Shown here: in pieces, positions 46,701 to 53,500 of the stretch
Layout of the letters: every line of letters begins with the position of its first letter
Position numbering within the stretch: position 1 is the stretch's first letter
Assembly: GCA_000310025.1 (NCBI GenBank)
Contig: FN649740.1
Coordinates: 5,607,369 to 5,671,368, forward strand
DNA length: 64,000 nt
Direction: 5' to 3'
Origin: Ectocarpus siliculosus
Lineage: Eukaryota > Sar > Phaeophyceae > Ectocarpales > Ectocarpaceae
Notes under the pieces: model-generated
Told to the model about the DNA's origin: nothing
Seen by the model: only the letters and a program-made list of their open reading frames with translations
Databases searched by the model: none
Translations under genes and position numbers: made by a program

Positions 46701-47817
46701 TGCTGCTGCCGACTCGAATGTACCACCTTCTGTGCCCTCGAACGCCCCTAGCATGCCACCTTCTGCCCCTCCCTTTTCGTCACGGGCGCATTTGGCACCA
46801 TTGCAAGACCACGCTTCGAGTTCCTCGGGAGTTCGTTCAGGGTACGAGGTTCACGATGAGGCAGCTGCCAGGGCCACGGCAGTGTCATCGTCATCAGCGC
46901 CGGCCGCCCCAGCTCTGCCGCAACAGCCTTTGGTGGTGTCATCAGCGTCGACCGCCCCAGCTCTGCCGCAACAGCCTTTGGTGGTGTCATCAGCGTCGAC
47001 CGCCCCAGCTCTGCTACAACAGCCTTTGGTGGTGCCCCCCCCCCTCCCGCGTACGTCTATCCTGATCGATCCTCGCCCGGCGACCGGCCACGTCATGGCG
47101 TCACCGGCCAACGCGACATCGCCGTTGCCTCAGGATGATGCTAGCTTGCCTTTGTCTTCCACGGGGGCGAGGACGAAGCAGGAGGCTTTGGACGCTGCGG
47201 ACGCCGCTGCAGCGGAGGCCGACACCATCCGCATTCAAGACAAGATGGACAAGCTGAAGCCGGAACAACTTGATAGTGTCACACGCTTGCCCCTTGGTTC
47301 TGATCCTGATGAATTTGCTCGTTTCGCGTCTAGCTGCAAGGGCGTGGTCACCGAGATCCTCAACAAAAGCGACGTCAAACGCAAGCAGACTTTCGCTTCC
47401 TCCACCTGGGTCGCAGGATGGCTTCCGTTGTTGCGCAAACGTGTTCGTGCTGCTGTCGTTGAAGGTCAAACCACCAACCGTGCCACGCTGGAATTTCTTG
47501 ATGCCACTTTCCAACAGGTAGAAAACCATCTGCGCAAGGAACCGGCCGGGCCCTCGACGTACGCGTTCTTTATCCAGAAATTGGCGGCCGCTTGGGACAC
47601 TCAAGACAAGAGCTCGGGGATCGATCGCCTTCGTAGTTTTGGCGTGTCCACCGGCGAGACGTACGGAGAATACATTCGTCGCTATAAGGCTCTGGCCATG
47701 ACTGTCATGGTTTCTCATCACGCGTTCAAGCCTTCGGATGCACAAGTGCAGGATAGCTGTTCGAGACTCCATGTTGAAGCAGTTTCCCGTAGTGTCTGGA
47801 CAGGTGTACAAGGATGA
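43729..47817 (+). CDS. gag: Gag (large), N-terminal and capsid part
   Basis: An open frame of 1,362 codons. Residues 1-300 have no recognised domain. An internal ATG at 44641 with a good context could be an alternative start. Residues about 415-540 form a Glu/Arg/Ala coiled coil made by a 45-bp DNA repeat. Residues about 786-870 are an Arg-Ser tract like SR proteins (RESRSRSRS). Residues about 1055-1102 are three 16-residue repeats with APALPQQPLVV. The last ~180 residues (DEFARFASSCKGVV ... ETYGEYIRRYKAL) look like a Gypsy capsid domain. The frame ends at TGA 47815, before the zinc knuckle, which lies in the +1 frame. Gag would form the cytoplasmic particle. Identification rests on position and the downstream knuckle. 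Confidence 0.85.
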   Translation: MLACDAFAKRPRDWDLAKDTRLGGHRDVVGDFSYARRPSQAILSASAVHEVISVADTLCMKQPELLSLCSGTRDDSMLPASATTSTAFMPAYRPMSADFPVVLSDLTPLVSTWRALCAHKLGVSRPTSLPSIFRNHMEIFFGASFTLKAFELETFQQRKPTAVFARTSAPVAEERRAALRVFWSDNLVSPFNTGPFVLASTAVYAWHGVLLDAFSAWLDPLQPRVHQAFIAGRMLSCGYLRFSHGPRFASTAITPRFTVSAAIGSAVATAVGGDTSTVAGRSALVKIDSSCPSSGPVFLKKENTMSSGYVELMDGNEEILDYEAEGEPSTAELLAGAGTGDESESTPGASAADDLRYNIATADPADLEQAYTAGRISLRDVVRAARLSPGSPICARPFSLPQEDMVMHLSQDEFAAFQELTEMWHRGLASEVAAAEERKLLEEREAALADDARKQEEERQAALAEAARKQAKEREAALAEAARRQEEEREAALAEAARKQEEEREAARAAAQKKAELAAREEYVRAARAKQGALRSRLEDLGHRPQASTLLSRPARRRVVPPPTPQAAPDVAAAPQFSVTLGGPAGDADGASDDEAEEYRFHAVDTAFLSRPLSTPTDVITFHDADRTSALFAWAGLQQIVRDRCPDSYTDLGFAHLVSSPFLDQLEPSIRQSVFLLVSALRRASFTEGPQGTAVVVHNGGIRLPLARTATNDDFRHDLQLPQQDSARRAHGSGGTKDYSLSAAPASASRRSRWGDQAPTAKSGTAERTLRGPGVEDGGRGYAESSSKRRHRESRSRSRSTDRQPRHAPSSRRGRSRSSDRRGSNTPSRRRSRSRSQTRSGGNSRATSSDSGRGGKGRRKSGRGRRQVQYDRCDFRSSGLLGERKTASEDGSLCSSPPVLLPPADVGPPPVSTLAFKLANMQLREHSAAVKSHAPTHTVVDQPTSSLLLDERVGSPRNAASHASTSASRTEMLLEQVLTLLRAQTPGQVVDAAADSNVPPSVPSNAPSMPPSAPPFSSRAHLAPLQDHASSSSGVRSGYEVHDEAAARATAVSSSSAPAAPALPQQPLVVSSASTAPALPQQPLVVSSASTAPALLQQPLVVPPPLPRTSILIDPRPATGHVMASPANATSPLPQDDASLPLSSTGARTKQEALDAADAAAAEADTIRIQDKMDKLKPEQLDSVTRLPLGSDPDEFARFASSCKGVVTEILNKSDVKRKQTFASSTWVAGWLPLLRKRVRAAVVEGQTTNRATLEFLDATFQQVENHLRKEPAGPSTYAFFIQKLAAAWDTQDKSSGIDRLRSFGVSTGETYGEYIRRYKALAMTVMVSHHAFKPSDAQVQDSCSRLHVEAVSRSVWTGVQG
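45061..45258 (+). repeat. 45-bp tandem repeat coding the Gag coiled coil
   Basis: Units start at 45061, 45106, 45151, 45196 and 45241 with GAGGCTGCTCTGGCGG, each coding a 15-residue EREAALAEAARKQEE-type heptad-like unit. In-frame copy-number change would lengthen or shorten the coil. Confidence 0.9.
46890..47033 (+). repeat. 48-bp tandem repeat in gag (three units)
   Basis: CGCCCCAGCTCTGC recurs at 46905, 46953 and 47001. Each unit codes APALPQQPLVV followed by a Ser/Ala linker. The near identity of units suggests recent in-frame duplication. Confidence 0.9.
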
Positions 47818-48550
47818 GCAGCTCTCCATGGAAGCCCCTTTTGGGCGACATGCTTCGTGTTTGGACGATATGTGGGATGTGTTGGACAAGCGGGCATTCG
47901 CGCACACGCCGGCGGTACATGGGGACGATTTTTTTTCGGTGTCTTCCACGAATGCTAGGAGTTCGTCTGCGGTTTCGCGTGCTGTAGCTTCTTCGGCGTT
48001 GCATTCGTCGGTGACCCCTTCGTGGAGCCGAGGTTCTTCGGCTGCGGTGATGAGTGTTGACCCTCTGCCTAATGATGATCGGGACCCTTTTCTGTTGCAC
48101 TACAGCGACTGGCCGTTGCAAGGACACTTTCAAGAGGTGTACAATGTCGCTAGTGAGATGGCTCTAACCAAGAATGATCCGCCATTGTTCACCCCCTTGG
48201 TCTCAGCTGAAGACCGCCGCAACGCGCTTCGGCTGTACAAGGGCAAGTGCCTCAACTGCTTAGGCGAAGATCACTCCTTCAAATCCTGTACTCGTGGTTT
48301 CATTAACGCCACAGGCCTGCTTAACAATGACATCAAGCTCTGCATGGAAAAAGATCCCGCACTTTGGAGTCGGTGGAAAAAGCGCATGACCTCGTATAGA
48401 CGCCCTACAGGACGCAACCCACCCCGTAATCACTCCTCCGGACGAGCCCGCCGCTCATTTGACACATCGGACATGAAACAGTCCTCACACACAGAATCCT
48501 CGTCGGAGACTTCCACTTCGGCTAAGAGGGGCTGGAAGGGTAAGAAATGA
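47702..48550 (+). CDS. gag: Gag C-terminal part with CCHC zinc knuckle (nucleocapsid), +1 frame
   Basis: The frame is open from 47702; its first ATG is 47738. It overlaps the end of the upstream frame by 116 bases and lies in the +1 frame. Counting from 47738, residues 171-184 form a CX2CX4HX4C knuckle (CLNCLGEDHSFKSC), the RNA-binding nucleocapsid motif. The C-terminus is basic and Ser-rich (GWKGKK) and ends at TGA 48548-48550. The frame stays open beyond this UGA into the linker-protease. Because capsid and knuckle are normally one protein, a +1 recoding site or a single-base loss is implied at 47702-47817. Confidence 0.85.
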   Translation: MSWFLITRSSLRMHKCRIAVRDSMLKQFPVVSGQVYKDEQLSMEAPFGRHASCLDDMWDVLDKRAFAHTPAVHGDDFFSVSSTNARSSSAVSRAVASSALHSSVTPSWSRGSSAAVMSVDPLPNDDRDPFLLHYSDWPLQGHFQEVYNVASEMALTKNDPPLFTPLVSAEDRRNALRLYKGKCLNCLGEDHSFKSCTRGFINATGLLNNDIKLCMEKDPALWSRWKKRMTSYRRPTGRNPPRNHSSGRARRSFDTSDMKQSSHTESSSETSTSAKRGWKGKK

Positions 48551-50533
48551 CTTGCCGATGGCGGAGTTCAGCCGGTACTACCGTCAACAGCAACCACCGT
48601 GCACCCTTTTGGAGTCTCCCAAGATGTTCGTGTACAGCCTACTTCTTTGGATACTCCCGATGTCCCCAAATCACGTTTAGTTTCTCGGCCCGCCTCCTCA
48701 TCGCCCGCCTCATCGTCTGCTGGTATTGGACATGACAAACCCACTCCGGCACAACCTTTGTGGTGTGGGCGACAGGGAGGTAAGACGTCGAGCGGTTCAC
48801 CCCTGCTCACCTCGTCGTCTCGGGTTACAGAAGGAACAAGAACCTCGTCTACTACTGTTCGCCAAGACTCTTCTGGTGTTGTCAGCCGGGCCTCTTCTCG
48901 GATAGCACACGAGCCTTCTTCTACATTCGCCGGGGATCCTGTCGATTCTCCTTCTCTTTCGCAGCTTTCGTTGTCTTCGACCGTCCGCTGCCCCCGTGTG
49001 ACAGCACCTGATACGAATGCGTCTTCCTCTGCTGCACACAACGTGCTGACTGCACCACTGCCATCGGGATCGGATGGTAGTGCCCACCATTCGGTGGAAG
49101 GTTCGGCTCCTTTGTCACGGGGGAGTAGTCCAGAGCGCCCTGCGTCCATTCACGCACATTCGTCTGCCGCAGGAAAGACTTCTCCTAACGAACGGGTCTC
49201 TCATAGCCGAATGGCCTCTGCTAACATTGACCTCGCCGGAGCCGCCGCTCGTAGGCCGCCCTCCGGATCATGGACCGGAACGACTTCGCCCGCTCCTCCC
49301 TCGCTTTCTGGGCCCTCCCCGTCGGAGATGAGGACCCGTCCGCTTGGCTCACCCCCGCCCGTGCCTGGTGCCCGCTCTTTGCCCCTCCGCCCTGCACCGG
49401 CTCCGCCGTTTGATGACAAATGCGAGTACGCTTCGGATGACGTCCTCCTCTTCTGGAAACCTCCGTCTGTGTTCTCGCAATGGACTCCCTCGGCTTTTGA
49501 CGTACTGGGGGTACGTTATTCATGTGGTGAGCAATTTATGATGTCTGAAAAAGCGAAGTTGTTTGGGGATATGACGTCGTATGACAAAATCATGGCTGCA
49601 ACCGATCCTAAGACACACAAGTACTTGGGTCGTAACGTACGTCCTTTTGACTATGCCGAATGGGAGCGTCGTCGAGAAGAGATCGTGCTTACGGGGTCGT
49701 ATGCCAAATTCGCTCAGAACCACGACATGAAACAACATTTACTGGAGACGGGTACCCGCCTCCTTGCGGAAGCCAGCCCCTTTGATCGTGTTTGGGGTAT
49801 CGGCATGTCTGCATGCTTTCCGGAGGCTAGCATTTCATCCAAGTGGGCGTCTAGCGGTAAAAACTTGTTGGGAAAAGCTTTGATGGAAGTTCGGCGCCTT
49901 TTGCGGGATCATCCCCTGTCTGGCGAAGCTCCCCCCGCCTCCACTTCCCCCACCCCCCCCATTTCGCAGCCTCTTCCCCATGGCCGTAGACGCATCCACG
50001 AGGTTGCTACCGCGGCCGGTTCGTCGTCACGGGAGGACCGGGGTGAAGACCCAGCCTGTCTCCATTTGGACGCTCCGGGGGACCATGCTCCTGGTGTTCA
50101 TCTGGTGGCCTCGACCTCCGCTTGTGCAGACCAACCTCCTCTTCTGGAACACGGGCCCGATCTGGTCGGCGGCACGCTCCTGTTGGACTCGGACTCTTAC
50201 ACCACCCGGGTTCTGCTGCATGGAGGACCTACAGCCACTTCTCAACTGGCGCGAGTGGCGCTGCTGGACTCTGGATCTCCTGCGTCTTTTGTGTCTGACT
50301 CCGTGGTCACCGCCATGATAGCTGCTGGAGCCTTGACAGCTGGCAGCGTTCGTGTTTCGCCCTCTCGTCGTTGGGGTGGGTTTGGTGATGGACCCGCCCT
50401 TGTGACCACTCGGTCAGTTCGTCTCACCGTTAATTTTCTTCATGGAGCTCGAGCTACCGCTTCGTTGGCGGTCTGGGCCTGCGTTGTTCCAGATGCCGCC
50501 ATGGGGCACGCCGTGCTTTCTGGGTCGCGATAG
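48551..50533 (+). CDS. pol: Pol N-terminal part: linker, NADAR domain and aspartic protease
   Basis: Same frame as the nucleocapsid, separated only by UGA 48548. No ATG lies at its beginning (a GTG is at 48599), so expression by read-through is likely. The first ~270 residues are Ser/Pro/Thr-rich. A NADAR domain fills 49421-49909. A retroviral-type aspartic protease follows, with the catalytic LLDSGSPASF at about 50,258-50,290. Its closing strand crosses into the next frame, where CFLGRD appears near 50,510. The protease would process the polyprotein in the particle. The frame ends at TAG 50531-50533, overlapping the RT frame by 128 bases (50406-50533). Confidence 0.85.
   Translation, partial: LADGGVQPVLPSTATTVHPFGVSQDVRVQPTSLDTPDVPKSRLVSRPASSSPASSSAGIGHDKPTPAQPLWCGRQGGKTSSGSPLLTSSSRVTEGTRTSSTTVRQDSSGVVSRASSRIAHEPSSTFAGDPVDSPSLSQLSLSSTVRCPRVTAPDTNASSSAAHNVLTAPLPSGSDGSAHHSVEGSAPLSRGSSPERPASIHAHSSAAGKTSPNERVSHSRMASANIDLAGAAARRPPSGSWTGTTSPAPPSLSGPSPSEMRTRPLGSPPPVPGARSLPLRPAPAPPFDDKCEYASDDVLLFWKPPSVFSQWTPSAFDVLGVRYSCGEQFMMSEKAKLFGDMTSYDKIMAATDPKTHKYLGRNVRPFDYAEWERRREEIVLTGSYAKFAQNHDMKQHLLETGTRLLAEASPFDRVWGIGMSACFPEASISSKWASSGKNLLGKALMEVRRLLRDHPLSGEAPPASTSPTPPISQPLPHGRRRIHEVATAAGSSSREDRGEDPACLHLDAPGDHAPGVHLVASTSACADQPPLLEHGPDLVGGTLLLDSDSYTTRVLLHGGPTATSQLARVALLDSGSPASFVSDSVVTAMIAAGALTAGSVRVSPSRRWGGFGDGPALVTTRSVRLTVNFLHGARATASLAVWACVVPDAAMGHAVLSGSR
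49421..49909 (+). other. NADAR (YbiA-like) domain inside the retroelement polyprotein
   Basis: About 163 residues with the family's motifs in order. These are LLFWKPPSVFSQWTPSAF, then GVRYSCGEQFMM, KAKLFGD, DPKTHKYLGRNV, FDYAEWERRREEIV, KFAQNHDM, LLETG, EASPFDRVWGIG and W...GKNLLGKALMEVRRLL. The conserved Glu of EQ, Lys of KA, the GR, the Trp-Glu and the D..WGIG Asp are all kept, and length equals a stand-alone NADAR. Known biology: YbiA/NADAR proteins act on ADP-ribose-type N-glycosidic bonds, and NADAR enzymes have been reported to remove ADP-ribose from guanine in nucleic acids. A role in protecting the element's nucleic acid is inference. Confidence 0.9.
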
Positions 50534-53500
50534 CTGGATGCGGTTCAACTCTCGAGTGTTCACCACCCTCCCCCACCCTGGACCGGACGGCCGGGTTATG
50601 GGCGAGCTCACGCTCTCTCCACGTTTCACCGCTGGCGCGTGTGTTTACGCTACGCACGACGACGCTCCTGCCTCTTCGTTTCACCTCAAATATGCAGGGA
50701 GCTCGGGCATTTCCTTGGGGCCGGAGCCGGCCCTTGTTGAGGTGGACCTCGTCCGTTCTTCGGGCATGCCTGCGCTGATCGGCGAATATCTCGTATCGTT
50801 CCGACCTGAAGTGGGTGCACTTTCGTCCCCCGATGCATTTGTTTCCAATGGTCTTCAGCGTATTCCCCTTGCAGGTTGTGCCGAATTGGAGCCGGGCGAC
50901 GTTATTGGCGTGTCTGCTGCACCGCTATTACGAGTACCGGTAGAAACCCTGAAGGCGGCTCCATCTTCGACTCCCACCGCCCCCCCGTCCTCTACATCAC
51001 CGCATCGGGTCAACGCCGTTGGCCCCAAGTCCGGGACTCGCCGCTCTCCGGACCCAGCCTCCGCCCCGCCTCCTCCGAAGCCGCCTCCACAAGAACTGCT
51101 TGACCGCTTCTCCGAGGCCCAGCGCTCCAGTTTTCTGCGATTGTGGACTAGGCTGCCCGCACATATGCACGACATCGCTTTCGATCTACACAACCCGGGA
51201 TGGACACCGGAGGCTATTGATCGTTTGGCCGACGCCCTTGTTGAGTATTCCGACGTGTTCTCTACTTCGAAAACCGATTTTGGTTCCTGCACCGTCATGC
51301 CATTCACTCTTTCTGTCCCCGCAGGGACGAAGCCCGTCGCATCACGCCCGTATCGTATTAACCCGTTAATGCAGAAGAAAGTGGATGCCGTCTTGGACCA
51401 GTATTTGGCGGCAGGGCTCATTCAGCATTCCACTTCTCCCTGGGCTTCTCCCCTGGTCGTCATCCCCAAGAAGGACGGATCGGTTCGCATCACCGTCAAC
51501 TACAAACGACTCAACGCCCTGGTGGACTTGGATGGACAACCTCTCCCTCGGGTGGACGGTATCTTGGATTCTCTCTACACCGGGAAAGTGTTCTCCATCT
51601 TCGATCTCAATTCGGCCTTCCACCAGATCGTTTGTGACGAAGACACTGTCCCGCTCACCGCCTTTTGCACTCCCACGCAGTTGTTCGAATGGCTTCGGAT
51701 GCCGCAAGGAGCCAACGCCAGCCCGTCTTGGTTCGTCAACGTCATCAACAGAGTGGTGCACGGTCTGGAGCGTGTGCTTGCCTATCTGGATGATGTTATC
51801 TGTTTCGATGAGGAACCTCTGGGACACGTGCTCAACATGATCGAGTTTTTCAAACGGCTGCGCCAGTACAACCTCAAGCTGTCTCCAGGGAAGGCTCGTG
51901 TCGGCGCCACCCACGCCAATTTCCTCGGTCACACCATCTCCCCGGCTGGGGTTAGCCCTGATGGCGTCAAGGTTAGGGCGCTCACGCACATGCCGCCGCC
52001 GACGAATGTTAAGCAGCTTAGGAGCCTCCTCGGTGGTCTCAGCTACTACCGGAAATTCCTTCAGAATCTCGCCACCAAGGTGCGGCCTCTCAACTCTCTT
52101 CTCAAACAAGGCGTCCCCTTCAAGTACACCCCGGGCATGGTCAAGGTTGTCAAAACGTTGTTGAGCGAACTCGCGCGTCCCCCGATTTTGGTCTTCCCGG
52201 ATTGGGCTGCGGTCGAGGACAACAGCCGTCCTCTCCGTTTGTGCTCCGACGCGTGCATTGACGGCTTTGGAGCCTCCCTGGAACAAGAACAACTCGATGG
52301 CTCGGTAAGACCCATTGTGTACATCAGCCGCGCTACTCTTCCGGCGGAGCGGAACTGGACTGTTCTGGATCTGGAAGCTGGTGGCATTGTTTGGGCCATT
52401 AAGCGCCTTCGGGGCTATTTGTGGTCAACCAAGTTCGTCATCTATTCAGATCACAAAGCCTTAGAGAGCATTGGAAAGGTTGGAGAACACAACGCCAGGG
52501 TACAACGATGGCTCGAATTCCTGTCCAACTTCACCTACACCCTGAAATATCGGAAAGGTTCGGCAAACGGCAACGCGGATTTCCTTTCGCGGCTGCCTTT
52601 ACCAGCACAAGACACGGACACAACCGGCCCCGATTGCATTGATGGTGTCGATCACGCTGGTGTCTTCCTCATTCGGGCTTGTGGACTCAACTATCACTCG
52701 TCGTCTACGCCGGAGGTCGGTTTGGGTGGGCTCCGCCCTCCCTGCTCGGCGGGTGTCTTTTCACCCCCAGCGCTACAGCCATCTGATTTTGGGGATTTCC
52801 GCCGTCATCACCCGCGCCTGCTGGATGTTCGATCGGACTCCCCGATTGATTATCAAGATTCTAGGAGGTCTTCGGGAGTCTTCGTGGTCTCACATGTTTC
52901 CACGTCTCCGGTGCCTGTTTCCTGTTTGGCTCCGGCTACGTCCCGCGGAATGTCTCCGGCCGCGTCTTTGGCGAATAGATATGTGCACGTCCTGTCTTCG
53001 CTTCCGGAGCGGGGACCGCTCATTTCTTCACGAACTCGGGCCAAGACCACCGCTGCTTCTGGAGGCACCGTCACCGGTCCCACCTATTTCGGACGCCAGC
53101 CGCGGGCTACCATCGTCCCTCGGGCATCGTCCACTGCCCGTCGTCCTAGCCGGTCCCGCTCGACAAACAAGACCATCCGGACCGGCACGCGTCCCCTGCC
53201 GTCATCTGCGACGTCAACGTCGGCGTTTTCGTCGACTGCCTCTGCGCCACAGGTGCCTTCGCCGGCATCGGCGCGCGCTGCATCCTCGGTTTTGCCCTCT
53301 ATCCAGGTTTCGCCTGGGACTTCGCCCCGCCCAATGCCTCCTCCTGAGGTGACACCGCGGTCTGCAACTTCACCACTCGTTGAGGCCCCTCGTTCTCCAG
53401 CCTCTTCCGTGGGATCGCTTGTCTCTGGGTTGGAGCCGACTGACTTGGACCCCTCACATTTGCGAGCTTGCGTTCAGAGTTTCGGCACTGTGGACTGGGC

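Noticed and set aside
47101-47949. 282-codon minus-strand frame across the capsid part
   Set aside because: Antisense shadow of gag with no domain and no expected antisense gene in this family.
51366-52292. 308-codon minus-strand frame opposite RT and RNase H
   Set aside because: Exact antisense of the catalytic RT region; no independent support.
52639-53352. 237-codon frame in the Pol spacer
   Set aside because: It overlaps the continuous Pol frame and is Arg/Pro/Ser low complexity; a shadow of the spacer.
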